The notes beneath the pieces were generated by a model. The model did not search any database. It had not been told where the DNA came from and saw only the letters and a program-made list of their open reading frames with translations. Position numbers and translations under genes: made by a program. Shown one piece after another: positions 20,388-34,235 of a DNA stretch of 64,000 nt. This DNA is from Gentiana macrophylla (taxonomy: Eukaryota; Streptophyta; Magnoliopsida; Gentianales; Gentianaceae), in contig JAOBSW010000692.1 in NCBI GenBank assembly GCA_026214975.1, positions 1-64,000 on the forward strand, given 5' to 3'. Position 1 is the first letter of the stretch. Each line of letters starts with the position of its first letter.

Positions 20388-23300
20388 CAAGTTTCGTCCT
20401 CGAAACTTGTCATGATTGAGAGGTGCTTGAACTCTGGAATTTCGCAAAACGTCTCGTCTTCTAGCTCTCATGCCGTTTCTACCGGAGTGTGATTGCACCA
20501 CTAACCAAGACTAGTTGTTTATCTTCCTTCTTAACTTTCTTCATCTTATCTTCTAAAGTGAACTCGATTCTTCCGTGTAGGTTAAGATCTCTTCAACCAT
20601 TTCAAGGTCAAAGTTTGCTTCAACATCAATATTGGTTAAGCATTGTTTATCAGACACATGAAAGACGTCATGAACTCGTGAAAATGGATTCTGGTAACTC
20701 CAAATGGATAAGCCAAAGGTGCGACTTTAGCCAAGGTCATGTAAGAGTCTTCATAACTGGGTTTAGTTGCAAGTCTGCACTAGCCGTCTTACTCTTTTAA
20801 CTAGGAACGTCTTCAGATTACACTTTATCTTCAACTTCAAACTCTATCGATCTTCTTCTTCCATCTTCCCAATCTTCTACCCGTCTTGCACCATTTTGAG
20901 GTTGCGACGATCCACTTCAATTTACTCGTCGTCTTGTTATATCAACTATGGTCTTGTATTATGTTACTATTCCACTTCATTCCAGATGACTGGCGTTCTA
21001 TACTTTCCTCTATGCAGAGCTTCAAACAGTGACATCTGGATGTTGGCGTGGTAGCGGGTGTCATGACCAAATCCTCTTTCTCTTTCTTCGTAGAAGGCCT
21101 CCAACATTGATGTTTCAACTTTCTACATGTATTGGTTTCTTCGAGATGAACTGTAATGGTACCATGTGGGCTTCATTCATCACTGTCTTCCTCAACCCTC
21201 CATATTAGGAATGCAAAGCCGATTATGTTGCTGAAGATTTCCATCTTCATCGATCTAACCACTGGCTGGTTTGATCCCGACCACTCGCTTGTAACTGACA
21301 ACAACCGAATCTTCGTTTTGCTTCTTCGCAACCTCATCGACTGCCTCAAATCTTGCACCCAACGGTATTACACACTTTACTTCCATTTGTTGACTGAATC
21401 ATGCATGCATAAACCTTCAAACTGATCCGCAACTCCTAGCGCAATTGACTCTTTTTGATCTCCACTTCCATCACTACGGGCACAAGCTTGCTGTAGAACT
21501 GTAAGGATTCCGGCTTAAGGGTTTTTGAGACTTCTCGAAAGGAGAAACATGCATTTGCTATACCCCCTCTCTGGCAGTAAGATCCAATCCTTAAACCAAT
21601 AATGGTTATCTTGGAAAACAAATAAAGTTGAAAAGTGACAAGTCCAGTACCAGGGTGGTATGTCAACTTGGTAAGCTGAAGGAGGAGCAAAAGGTTCTCA
21701 AAACAAGAGATGTTGTAGGGGTTACAACCAAAACATGATGATTCTAGGTCGAGGGAAGTTGAAGTTGGTTCCATACTGACGAGTTAAGCATTGTATCATA
21801 ATACAAAAGATAGCCACCAAAGAAGAAGCAAAAGGATTATCTTGCAGATGAGATTCTTTTGAGAGAGTAGAATGCTGCAAGATACGGTGGTCTTCAAGGA
21901 AACTTAGGCCACTTGAAAGGAAGACAATAACCTCTTAAATAAGCCCTTAGAAAGTGGAGACATCAAGGCAAGTGCCATATGATGGACTTTGAAGTATTCT
22001 CAATGCATGGGAAGGGAACACTGAGCTTGAGAACTATGAAGGTGACCTTGATTGTTAATCATTTGGTTGACAAAAGGCTGTTGGTGAACTAGGAGAATCC
22101 TCAGTTCGTGTGAATGTCGTAGATGAATAATCATACAACTGAGAAGCAAGCAAGGTGCAAGGTCGAGAACCAAAAAGACTAGATAATTTGGAAATCATGT
22201 AGAGAGCAAGAATCTCAACATGAAGGGCTATGGAGACAAATCGAGTACTCCAGAAGGTCTCAGTTTGAAATAAACTTGTCAAGAAAAGTCAATGTTTGCA
22301 TTATTCAAGAGAGGTTGAGTTATCTCAAGATTGAAAAGAGGAATAGAGATTTCCTCAAGATATTGTAAAAGAATATCATAAGTTCGGATGGGTAAACGGT
22401 AAACAAGCTTTTAAGTGAAGGAGAAGAGACACTTAAGAATTGTTGGATAAAGTTTGACTTCAAGGAATTTATTCAAACTTTCAAGAGAAGTGTGAAATAT
22501 CACTGATGATCCACTTCAAGATTTCAAAGTTGCACTACTCGTGAGGAATAGTACACTACCAAGGAATAACGGCTCAGGTTCATTCCTTATGAGGAAATAA
22601 AAGGTTAAAACAAAGTAGGAATTCAACCGGTGTAACAGAATTGTAATAGAAACGCCGATACAGGAGAGGGAATGTCAGAAAGTGTGTTTGGAGGTTCATG
22701 GCTCTAAATGGCCTGAAAGAGACTTGAAACTGAAGGATACAAGGTACATTCCCCCGAAATTGAAATTAATAAAAAAAAAATTTGAGAGGTCAAAAGTTGG
22801 TTGGCTATATTGGTTCGGAAGGCACCTGGCGAACGGCTACCTTCTGTCTGAAACTGGTTTAGCATAAGTTGTCAAAAGGTTGACGGTAAGTAACTGAAAA
22901 AGGTATAAAGGTAGGCTTAAAGATCTGACTGGCAAAAAGATAAGATGCATACCATGAAAGAATAAGCAGCATTAAGAGAGAAAGTTACAACATCGACACT
23001 ACCCTTAAGAAGGAAGCTGAGAATGAACACAAGTAAGAAGAATGTTCTGAAATTAGAAAGTTTAATCAATTATGGATTTGAAAGGAAGGGTAGGAGTGCT
23101 TGCTACATTAATTTGAAAGTAAAAATGTGTGAACTTGTTCAGAAGAAGGACTCAAGGAGATATGCTTATGAGGTAACTCATGGCAAAAGATGGTGAGTAG
23201 TTGCTGAATTCAAGGATCTCGAGTAAGGAATCAAATGGGAAGTAATTTACTAGAAAATGCATGATTGAAGAAAGGCATAAAAATGATTTGGAATTCAAGT

Positions 23301-24517
23301 GTGGCATACCGGAAGGTAACGTCTTTGTGCTTGTTTATATCTGCAAAATAAACACCCTTCTAAAAGACTTGACTCAGGAGGAGATCAACTTCTAGAACAC
23401 AACAGTCATAACTTATCACTCTCTTAGCCTTGGCCTTAAGTCAGGAGGTGAAGGTTCTTTTTAGGCGGTTGGAGTTGATATTTACTCCAGATCAGACGTT
23501 ATCGGCTTGTACAGCCCAAAATAAAAGAGATTTGAGCACGATCAAAAGATAAGAGATTTAGATACTGGAGTTTCTCAAATGATAGCAAAATATTAGAATT
23601 TTTGAAGGAGAAGTAGTCGGTCAAAAGCAATTATTTTCGCCGGATGCACAAGCTGTCAGAATTCCCTGGTTAGTAAACACTGACTTGAAATGCAGATTGC
23701 GATCAAACGGAAATGAATTTGAACTTAACTCCAGAAGGAAAGTTGTATATAAAAGTGTTGTCTACAACATATAAAAAATTCAGGTCATTTGAATGTGGTT
23801 AACCTGTTCAAAATGGAAGCAGAAGTGAAAGTGATGCTGCAGATTTTCTGGACAGAGTGTCCGGCAATAACATGAACTTCCTGAACAATCCATGTGGATT
23901 ATCAAGTTGTTGTAAAAAGAGAAATTGTAGAAAATACAGTGGTCTATCTTGATGAAAATTTTCAGAATCTTTGGAGCAAGGGAAACTGTTGTACATGAAA
24001 GGAAACACAGGAACAACAACATTCACCCGTGTTGGATAACGTTACCTCCAAGGATGGTGTAAACCATGTATTAATGCAAGAAAGCAAGATTAAAGAATTT
24101 TGATAAACACAAACCAAGCAATAGTGAAAAGTGGGAGTGAAGGATTTGTGGAGTTGATTCGGATATCGTTCTCTACAAGAATAAGTCAAGCCAAAGTGTA
24201 GGTTTTGACATTGAGGTGTAGAAAGAAGTGGAGAGATCACAATAGGGAGTGTAAAGAATATTCAACCAAGAGGACCTCAACTTAAAGGTGTAGGCATAAG
24301 ACTCCGATCCCAAAACATTACTTAGAGGGGTTTCACTTAATCCTAGGTGATGTGGTTTGGTTTAGAGACTTCAACCTTAAGGATTCGTTGCTTAACAGAC
24401 TAACTTAAGAGGGTCTACACTTAAAAGATCTAAGTGCAAGATTCTCACCTTACGTTTCTAAACACTACTAGACCACGTCTTAAGAATTTAAGTCCCATGC
24501 AGCGGTGTTACTTGACT
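20388..24517 (-). pseudogene. Decayed gypsy polyprotein region
   Basis: Only the 3' end is recognisable, by fragments in shifting frames on the minus strand: 'YHANIQMSLFEALHRGKYRTP' (about 21,090-21,030), the integrase C-terminal block; 'VHDVFHVS' (about 20,665), before the chromodomain; and 'NHTPVETA' with 'ELED' (about 20,480), the chromodomain. A piece near 21,170-21,360 sits in the integrase core region but shows no intact triad. From about 21,450 to 24,517 I recognise nothing; reverse transcriptase and protease motifs are not visible on either strand. The frame is broken everywhere, so this copy could not have supplied its own proteins. Confidence 0.55.
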
Positions 24518-24528
24518 CTCTGATACCA
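24518..24528 (-). other. Primer binding site, initiator tRNA-Met
   Basis: TGGTATCAGAG on the minus strand, 2 bp inside the right LTR, which shows that the right LTR is the 5' LTR. Confidence 0.85.
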
Positions 24529-24530
24529 AT

Positions 24531-25815
<1,285 letters not shown>

Positions 25816-25930
25816 TCAAGTGGTGGGCCTAAAGGACAAAATAAGATGACAAATGATAAAATAGGACAAGAAAAATTAAAATTGGTTAAGAAGGACAAAT
25901 TAAAAAGTCTTGTACCAAAACACCCTTAAT
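25816..25930 (+). repeat. Left terminal inverted repeat of the Mutator element
   Basis: Includes GGCCTAAAGGACAAA, a second AGGACAAG block, and ACACCCTTAATT at the inner end. Pairs imperfectly with 36,382-36,494. Confidence 0.6.
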
Positions 25931-26185
25931 TAAAATAGAATATATTTTTTTATTTATTTTTCTCTCAGCTAAAAAATCGGGGGAATAAATGCACTGATTT
26001 TTTTTTCTTTTTTCCTAAGATAATGAAGAGTTTTGAATCGGGAATCATCATGAGGAGTAACTACAGGCGGAAATCTCGGCAATTGAATCCACAATCATAT
26101 CGGGTTTGATCCATTTCAAAAAATGTATCCATACGATGACGAGGATCCCCACTCTTTGCATTAGTTCGGTTGCATAGAAATTGCG

Positions 26186-26330
26186 TAAATTTTCCGGCGA
26201 GCAACAGGCGATTGACGGGAAAGAGAAATCGCGCATTTTTCCGGCGAGCAACATGGCGATTGACGGGAAAGAGAAATTGCGCATTTTTCCGGCGTGCAAC
26301 AAGGCGTTTGACGGGAATCAATGGCGAAAG
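26186..26330 (+). repeat. Three tandem units of 47-48 bp
   Basis: The phrase TTTTCCGGCGAGCAAC...GCGATTGACGGGAAAGAGAAA is repeated three times (CCGGCG at 26,194, 26,241 and 26,289). The third unit is the most diverged. It lies in the 5' region of the ULP1-like gene, upstream of any recognised exon. Confidence 0.85.
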
Positions 26331-26900
26331 GCAAACGGAAAAGAAGTAACACCGAGTAAGACCCAATTCTCTTCTCATACATACAAAAATCCATAACTGT
26401 ATGCGTGTACTTCATTCGAATCGAATTTGCATTTGCCTCGTGAGAAAATGGAATTGGGCGGATCGATTATTGATTGAATTAGGGTTTCAATTTCAATCGA
26501 ATTCCGATTATCATATATAGAGTTCTGAAGAATGTGAAATTATATTTGCATGTGGATTAGAATTACTCAGAAATTAATTGGGTTATCGGCTTTTCATTCA
26601 TCTTAACCATTGGTAATACCTACTGGATTCTGGGACAAATTTCGTTATAGGTGTTGCTGCGTTTACACCTTGAGTTACTACATTTCATTGAAATTGTACT
26701 TGTTGAGTAAACATGGCTGTGTGTGAATTTTTTACATCTGTCACTACTTGGATAAGTGAGTTACTACATCTGTGTGTAGTAACTCAAACAGGATGGTCTG
26801 AGGGAAGAATAGTTACTACAATCTACTGCACAAGTTACACTTTTTGACTTTTGTGTCTGCATTTATGTGGTCTGACAATGGAATTTTGGGAATGCCAATA

Positions 26901-27164
26901 CAATGCATGCATTGTTACTACAAAGTTTATAAAATGTTACTATATCTGTGTGCCTTGTTACTATAACTTTGGGCCTTTTTCCTACATCCACCGGAAGTGT
27001 AACTACATTATGTTCAACAGTTACTGCATTCCCAATGCATGCATTGTTACTACAAAGTTTATAACATGTTACTACAACTTTGGGTCTTGTTACTATAACT
27101 TTGGGCCTTGTTCCTACATCCACCGGAAGTGTAACTACATTATGTTCAACAGTTACTGCATTTT
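26901..27164 (+). repeat. Two tandem copies of a 132-bp unit
   Basis: CAATGCATGCATTGTTACTA begins each unit (26,901 and 27,033), and each ends near TTCAACAGTTACTGCATT. The units include several GTTACTAC/ACTATAACT motifs that also occur elsewhere in the Mutator element. Confidence 0.8.
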
Positions 27165-27376
27165 CTTTGAACCGATTAATCTGATTTGGATGCGAAAGTA
27201 CCCATACATCTAACATGTGACTGGATCGATGTACAAATATGGTGGTTGTTAGCACTCGTCGTTTACATTGCAATTGTGTGTAGCAGTGTTTACTTCCTTT
27301 TAAATGTTACTGCATATCATGCATTGTTAACGATTGAGATATGTGAAACAGGAGTAGAGATCAATACCGGTGCACA

Positions 27377-28262
27377 TTGATGTCAATATACAACTTATAC
27401 AAGTCCATTTCAAAGTCTATAACAGAGAAGCATCGCATTGTCATGCGAAGAACGCCGTTCAGTGCATTTTTCAGGGCTTTAGATGAGAAAAAGATTTTGT
27501 TGGGTAAAAGAAGCAATGATATGCTAGACGAATTGATAAATAGGTACGACAAGGTTGAGAAGAAATTCAAGATCGGCCGTAACTACTACGCACCTTCAAC
27601 ATTGGATATTAAACTTATTTTTGGAATAGACGACGGCGTGGAGGAAGTTGGCGACATGACTCGTCATGATAGGAAAAATTCCGAAATCGGAGGAAGATTA
27701 TTCGCCGGTGTGGATAGGCTGAAGGCGTGTATGGTGAAATATAAAACCATGGAACTGGTATTAAAGGATGACGAGACTTCAATTGAGGACACGATAAAAC
27801 TGCTATGTCTAATCATATTTCAATCAGTTTTCTTCACAACCACTGGACAGTATATTCCATGGGCTTTTTTGAATTATGTTGACAATATAGACATGTTGAG
27901 AAACTACGATTGGTCAAGCCATATACGCAATGAACTATTACACGGTTTGAGCGGAGATTGGAAATGTCCTGGAAAGGCAAATGGTTGCACCGTAGTCCTG
28001 TTGGTAAGTTATTCTAGTCTATTTTATTTAGTAACGTTTAATGTGAACATACGGATGGTGCCTAACAATTGCTTGTATTTGTAGTATTGGATTTATAACA
28101 CTCGAATATCATAAAGAATGAATTCGGTACGGAGGGGGATGATTGTGCACATGGGAAGAATAGTATTTCTACAAAAGGAATCCCGAGAATTACAAAGTGG
28201 GATCTCAGAAAGCTAAAGAATGTGCTTACGAAGAAAAAACTACAAACGATGAAGGACAATGA
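27377..28262 (+). pseudogene. ULP1-like gene of the Mutator element, N-terminal exons (DUF1985-like)
   Basis: Exon 1 (27,377 to about 28,000) encodes about 208 residues, including 'KHRIVMRRTPFSAFFRAL' and, near the end, 'ETSIEDTIKLLCLIIFQSVFF' with 'NYDWSSHIRNELLHGLS'. This resembles the DUF1985/plant-mobile-domain region found before ULP1 proteases in plant transposons. A GTAAGT donor follows at about 28,001, and TTGTAG precedes exon 2 at 28,085. Exon 2 opens with 'YWIY' and then needs a one-base shift to continue in the good frame ('KNEFGTEGDD' to 'KWDLRKLKN'), ending at a GTACAT donor at about 28,263. The frameshift marks it as damaged. The domain name is from memory of the family and not certain. 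Confidence 0.5.
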
Positions 28263-28404
28263 GGTACATAAATTGTATGGGGCATTACAATGATTTCTAC
28301 TTTCATTCAGTGAAATAATTGCACTATGTGGATTGTAATGGTGCTTGTTTTCTTGTATATTAACTTCTATTAATTAGTTTAGTAATTTGTGAAACATTGT
28401 GTGC

Positions 28405-28857
28405 AGTTCAACGGTAATGAACTCGAACCAACAGTGAACGAGCATATACTAATATCAAGCCTGTCAAATGTCGAAAAGAACCATGGTGAATGCAACTATG
28501 TGCCAGGACCAACGAACGACTCGGATTTCGAAGATGATGTTGTTTTGCGTAGGGGAAATAAACCAAGCACTGTAAAGACTAGAAAAAGGTTTCAAAGAAG
28601 ACATGTAGAAGAGAAAGGGAAGGCTGTTGTTGAAGATTCAATGGAGGTTGATATGGATGATGTGGATTCAGAACCACATCGCGATGTTGAGGGTAACAAC
28701 GACAGTGAGTCTTTTAATGATGAAACTGCAGAAATGGGCACCTCTAGTGGATCAATGAGGACCGTTACTAATACTCAGCTTGAAAGTTCTGGTTTACCAT
28801 CACTCACACTGAACTCGCCAACTCCAATACCTTGTGCTGAAACAACTTCGAAGCAGG
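28405..28857 (+). pseudogene. ULP1-like gene, acidic linker exon
   Basis: After GTGCAG at 28,404 a frame of about 150 residues runs to a GTCAGT donor at 28,858. It is low-complexity, acidic and Ser/Thr-rich, with a basic patch 'RKRFQRRHVEEKGKAVVE' that could be a nuclear signal. It has no recognised domain. Its position between the N-terminal and coiled-coil exons fits a linker. Confidence 0.45.
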
Positions 28858-28960
28858 TCAGTTTGAATATAACTGAAATGTGCACTATTACTCTCTGAAA
28901 TGCTGCCTCGTAATTAATTTTCAATAAATATGATGCTTTTGTTTAAATACATACGTGCAG

Positions 28961-29968
28961 ATACCGGACATGATCAGTCATCATGACTGTCAGCTGACGC
29001 AATTAAAGATGGAGCAGGTGGAGAGTGATAACAAGAATCTTGCAGCCGAGCTTGCGAGATTAAAGTTGGATGAAATCAGCCGGATAAAAAGGGCTAATGA
29101 GTTGGATAAGGAATGTAGGGATCTCAGAATAGAATTGGATACGAGGACCGCGGAGAAAACTGAATTGGAAATGGAAATTGAAGCACTGAAGAATGCAAGG
29201 AATAGGATGAAGGATGAGATGACAATGATCGTCTCCACAATTGAGAGGCTAGAAGCTCGATTAAAGGAAAAGACGTCGTGCTAGGCCGAGAAGGAGATGA
29301 AGTTGCAAGAGGCAATCGAAAAGACCGCAACCACGGAGGAAATTTAGAGCTACTTCTACATAGTGATCAGAAAGTAATCGAGCAACTTAGAGCATCAGAA
29401 GAAAGGCTGAATATAGAGCTAATTGAAAAAAACATATTGACAGAATCAATGAATGCAGAAATCATGGCTCTGAGGGAAATCAATGAAAAGTTAAAAGAAA
29501 GTGCACGGACGAAAGACACTGTGATAGCATCTCAAGCAACCAGCATTCAAAAAATGCAGACACGTATAGAGGAGTTGGATGATACTATAGTGGATTATCA
29601 TGTTCATAATGTGACGCAACATGTTGGGAAGTCCGTGCAAGATGAACATGCAAAGAAAGTGGAGGCATCCACGATGGGAGTAATAAAGAAAGCTGAGCCA
29701 ATTGGGCAAACATCAATGATCAGACGCATAAAGACAAAAGGGGATAGACGGGCAAAGAAGAATGATGATTATCACTACGATGAACAGAAGAAGAGGAAAG
29801 TAGAAACAGTTGACTTGGAACTTTACCCCAAACCAAAGGAAAGTGAGATACTGGGAGGAAAAGCGGTAATCAAGAATGACAAATCAGCTTACAAATGCGG
29901 GGAGTACATCTCTGAAGATGCATTTAGAATGTTACGCGATGCAAATGATTATGGGGGTAGAGAGTAAG
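28961..29968 (+). pseudogene. ULP1-like gene, coiled-coil exon with stop and frameshift
   Basis: After the acceptor TGCAG (28,960) the first frame (to 29,283) reads as a long coiled coil (heptad-rich Leu, Glu, Lys, Arg). It ends in TAG at 29,281. The coil continues in a second frame from about 29,340 to 29,965 with a basic region ('KTKGDRRAKKNDDYHYDEQKKRK') and ends at a GTAAGT donor. One stop and one frameshift separate the halves. The role could be dimerisation; this is inference from sequence composition. Confidence 0.5.
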
Positions 29969-30024
29969 TACTACTAAATACTAAATATTATCATATATGT
30001 TACTTTACTTTTTGAGCAAACATA

Positions 30025-31356
30025 TGAAGAAATTGCTTGACAGAGAGGATGTCTGGTCAAAGGAGGTGGGGGCACTAGAATACGTGACCGTGGCGACAAT
30101 TGTCAATATCCTAAATGATGGCTACATTCCTGAAACGGTACGATTCAAACTTACTTTACTTTCAATTGAACACCTACAATTGTCACAACATCAGCAATAA
30201 CAATATTTTGTGGCCAAAAACAAAAAAACACTTAACAGGTAATTGATGCAGTTCGTGTGCTGTTGGAACGATCCAATTTGATGAAGGAGAATTATCATAT
30301 ATATCCGGCAAATACATGGGTAAGTTATTCATTTAAAAAAGATGCTTAATGAGTGACCAAAAAATACTAATTCTTGAAATCAAATTGGGTCGGACCGTAA
30401 ATATATTCTGCACAGTTAGTGTAACAGCGAGTGTGAACTTCATGTTACATCTTACACTAACATGTATACGTTCGTGCTTTGTAGGTAAAAATAACGGGTT
30501 ATGCAGCAAAACGGAACTACACCAATGCCTTAAGCAAGGACATCGTTGGCAGGATTCAGAGAGGAGAAAAATATTCTTCCCATTGTGTTGTCCAGAATTA
30601 AAGCAATGCCGTACTCACCGGGTACTCTTAACATACAAGATCGCAGTAAAAATCGTGGAATATGTATCATTCCTTGGCCCAAATGAGGAGTTCGCAAGGA
30701 CCCATTCCTCATCAAGCTGTCAGAAATTGTGAGTACATTCACTATCACTATCCATGTACCTAGTGCCAATTGACTTTATATGGTTCAAAACTTGTTTGTC
30801 TTTGTTAACCAAAACTTGTGTAGGTGAAGTAACACTGCAACATGTAGCAACATACATAATGTAGCAACATGTACTTACACGAGTTACAACATGGAAAACA
30901 TATATGTTTTATAAAATCTATCTGATTAAGCTTACGTATTTGCATTTCAGATCAGCTTATTGATATTTGTATCATGTTGTGCCTTGTTAGGAAAAATATG
31001 TTTTACATTGCATGTATGCTTGTGAAGAGCAGAAGCCACTACACAAGACGTGTGAGGATGCGGTGGAGTAGTGAAAGTGAAGAACTTGCCCCTACAACAT
31101 GAGGAATCGTAAGTAGACAATGTCGCACTTACTTCGAGTCATATATTTCAGACACATGACAATATAAAATACACCGTGGTATTAACTGAATTGTCCTTAA
31201 TGCAGGACTGACTGTGCATTTTATCTTATTCACTACCTACTGAAACTGTCCCAAGGCAAGAGAATCCCACACAAATTTGACAATGATGACTTGCAAAGGC
31301 TAAAAGGGATGGTCGTGACCTCAATCATGCTAGATACCTTGCCCTCTTCATTCTGA
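30025..31356 (+). pseudogene. ULP1-like cysteine protease domain exons, damaged
   Basis: Short exons bounded by splice signals: about 30,025-30,137 ('LLDREDVWSKEVGALEYVTV' to 'GYIPET', then GTACGA), 30,239-30,319 ('VIDAVRVLLERSNLMKEN', then GTAAGT) and 30,485 onward ('VKITGYAAKRNYTNALSKDIV' before a stop). The last exon (31,205-31,356) encodes 'DCAFYLIHYLLKLSQGKRI' and a C-terminal 'LKGMVVTSIML'. This matches the end of ULP1/C48 SUMO-protease domains, where the catalytic Cys lies in D-C-G/A. The His and Asp of the triad, normally 60-90 residues upstream, were not found in frame. The product is unlikely to be active. Confidence 0.5.
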
Positions 31357-31524
31357 AACTATTCAAGAATTCTACAATAAATTAAAGACAAGTGTAGTGA
31401 TTTTTATATGCAATGCAAAAGGACTATATGGAACATTATTTGTCAATAATTTGGATAATGTTATTTCTGTTATGTATGGCATGGCATAAAAAATTGGATT
31501 TTGTTGGTTTATATTTGATCTTCC

Positions 31525-31925
31525 ACAGATGTAGTAATAAGGAGGTTGTGAGGAAGAAAGTAATGATCTTATGTTGAATATGTCGTTCTGTGTTTGACGT
31601 AGGAAAACATAATGTAGGGACTAGGTTCGAATGTAATGGGGACATGCAGAGTCATTGTCCCACGCTTTCACTAGAAGAACAACCAGAATTTTGGACTCAC
31701 CAACAATTGTTAACCCTTCCGCCATTCTCGTAATTTCCCATTTTGTTGATTTATTACCCGGATGTCAAAGATGTACTAAGAACGAGGTAGAGAGGAATAT
31801 AGTAATGATGTTATGACAAATTTGTCGGCCTTCTTTGAGTAGGAACACATAATGTAGTGACAAGTTCACATGTAAGCTTAAATGTAGAGGGATAGTGCCA
31901 CGCAATGACAAGACGAACAACCTCA
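31525..31925. repeat. Two direct copies of a ~150-bp unit between the convergent genes
   Basis: Unit 1 (about 31,528-31,685) and unit 2 (about 31,770-31,920) share GTAATGATNTTATG, TTNGTCG/TCGTTC, GTAGGAA-A-ACATAATGTAG and GACAAGTTC-type blocks. A third, inverted, partial copy lies at 33,750-33,802 in the transposase gene. Confidence 0.6.
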
Positions 31926-31989
31926 ATTCGGTCAAATACCGACACTTGCTGGGTATTTAATGGGGACGGATTTGGTAAACACTTTTGAA

Positions 31990-32290
31990 ACTATGCCGGG
32001 AGCTTTGTTGATCTACCACTTTTGAGAAGTGGCAAAAGTGGGCATACCACTTTGTTGTCGAAATACCACTCTCATTTTCGCGTTTTAGGCGTTTTTGGAA
32101 CCAAACTAAACCCTAATTGGGAAGGAGGAACCCAACAGGGGATTTGTGTACCTTAAGATCGTGCACATTCATGAAAAAAATGGGAGAAAATCGCGTCCCA
32201 AAATTGTTTGATTTTGCCTTGGGTGGTATATCCACACAATGCAGCAGAAACCAGTGGCATATCAGGTAAAATCCCTATGCTGCAGAGAAT
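31990..32290 (-). mobile_element. Small non-coding repeat (MITE-like), copy 1
   Basis: About 300 bp that recur in opposite orientation at 38,461-38,739. The shared core contains TTTTGGAACCAAACTAAACC, GATTTGTGTACCTTAAGATC and ATGGGAGAAAATCGCG. The ends hold ATACCAC/ATATCCAC-type terminal words. Its edges here are approximate. Confidence 0.55.
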
Positions 32291-32549
32291 ACTAACAAAT
32301 AAGGTACTGAGACATTGAAGTTTGAAGGGAAAATAAACAAGAGTACATTAAATGTAAAATACACATAACATACTCATACATCGAAGTTCAAAGGGAAAAT
32401 AACGTACTACAATCAGTTTATTACGTGTAATACAAACACCTACACGCAATGGAAAACGTAAATGTCGAAGTAACAAACAAAAAGTGCTAGAACATTCACA
32501 AGGCAAAAATTATTAGCCTCAACTTCCACACTCCAATAATTCATATGTC

Positions 32550-33700
32550 ACTACTTGTCCAACGCAGCCGCACACGTTCTGCAATTATGATGACCTTCAT
32601 TTCCGCAACGGCCACAAGTAATTGGACGTGAGTACTCCCCCCTCGATTTAAAACGCTTCTTGCGTGGCCTACCAGGCTGCCTCCTCGGGATTGGAGGCAA
32701 CACTTCCATCCCATCTACAATATTCTCGTGCAGATACGAATCTGGTATTGGATAAATGGGGTCATGGTAAGCGTTCGAATATGACTCAGTCCAAATATAC
32801 CCTGATCAACAAATTGATATAACGGAAATCCAGTAACACTGATGACTGCTAATCCATGAACACATGGATAACCATAACGTTGCCACTCATTACAACTGCA
32901 AGTGCCACACTCTAAATTAACAGTCGCCGATGGGGAGGATAACACCTCATAAAGGTATGGTGAGGAACTAATCACGTTGAAGCTTCGTCCTATTTCCATC
33001 AAGTCGTACAACTTCGAATCAATTTTAGGACAAATCTTTGATGTCCAGGTTGAACACATTTCATGCCTATCTCGTAAGAGCAAGACACTAAAAATGATAA
33101 GAAGTGAACAATAATGGTGAAAAAAATAAAAATATGGACGCTTATATATGACATATATACCTGTATGTTGCTTCATGATTTTAATACGAATCGCATCAAT
33201 CATATTAAACACTGGAAGATGTCGTTCCTTAACCACCCACGAATTGAATGATTCAGCAGCAGAAGATGCCATGTTACCGTAACGACATCCCCTGAAATAA
33301 GCATTGGCCCACTTTTCCGGATGCAATCCGTCGAAGAAACCCTTGGCTTGTTTCCCTCCAACACGAAGCATTGCGTCCATATACTTGTGAAAATCCACTT
33401 CAGTAGAGGCATATGCGCATTTAACTAGCAAATCCACCATCTGGTCCCTCAAATCCGCACCACCTTTTTTACCACTAAAAGTGCTCTTCATATTTAACTT
33501 CAAGTGGTAGATGCAAAAAGAGTGGTTAGACTCCGGGAACACTTCGGGCAAAGCAGCAATTAACCCTATGTTCCTATCAGTCATGAAGGTAATCTCCCGA
33601 TCTACTGTAATTATTCTACTCAATTGCTCCAAAAACCACCTCCAATTTTCATAGTCCTCTGATTCAACTACCGCGTAACAAACCTGGATACAAACCTTGA
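32550..33700 (-). pseudogene. mudrA-like: MuDR-type transposase, C-terminal half (MULE, SWIM, zinc knuckle)
   Basis: From about 33,700 the minus strand reads 'CYAVVESEDYENWRWFLEQL', 'FMTDRNIGLIAALPEVFPES', 'HSFCIYHLKLNMK' and 'YGNMASSAAESFNSWVVKERHLP'. This is the MULE transposase core with the second catalytic Asp in 'MTDR' and Glu in 'AAESFN'. A GTATATATG donor interrupts it at about 33,165, and the frame resumes at about 33,075. Then comes a SWIM zinc finger ('CGTCSCNEWQRYGYPCVHGL'). After a frameshift near 32,805 the basic 'RRQPGRPRKKRFKSRGEYSRP' and a zinc knuckle 'CGRCGNEGHHNC' (C-x2-C-x4-H-x4-C) end the protein at about 32,550. The domain order is canonical for plant MURA proteins. Confidence 0.75.
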
Positions 33701-34235
33701 AATATAAAAAACCAGAGCGACATAAAAAAATAACGAATGGATTTAAGTATATAATCCCTACATTATGTGTTCCTACGCAATAAAACAGAACGACATATTC
33801 AACTTAATTAATGGTGTCTAGGTTGGTCAATACAAATTGCAAATGGAATTATCTCTTATTTTTATTTTTCTTTGCCCAACATGAAAATTCACCAAAATCA
33901 GTTACATAAATCTTCAGTTCTATGTACGTGATGGACAACAAAATATGTAAGTACATGTTGGGTATTGCGATGGCAAAAACAGGGGAATACTTCAAGTGTT
34001 ACTACATCAGGGTGACTAGGACTTACTATACTTGTTACTACGTGACATAACAGACACGATACCTTGCTGCCCCAGCATAAATCACGATGAAGGTTAAACA
34101 CCTTAAGTTCTGTTCAGGTGCAAAAAAAAAAAAACAGAAAAAACAGAAATGCGTGTAAAGTTGCAAGAATGTTCCAAAAAATTTCGTTCAGAAGGACACG
34201 TACCATTATTGCCATCCTTCGCAGTAGCCGCCAAG

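Noticed and set aside
21436..21774. 112-residue minus-strand frame in the large gypsy element
   Set aside because: No recognisable domain; neighbouring sequence is decayed pol with stops in all frames.
26061..26415. Minus-strand frames with repeated 'RKNAQFLFP' words
   Set aside because: They are translations of the 48-bp tandem repeat; there is no other support for a gene.
26863..27273. 136-residue minus-strand frame with repeated 'GTRPKVIVTR' words
   Set aside because: Produced by the 132-bp tandem duplication in the leader of the ULP1-like gene.
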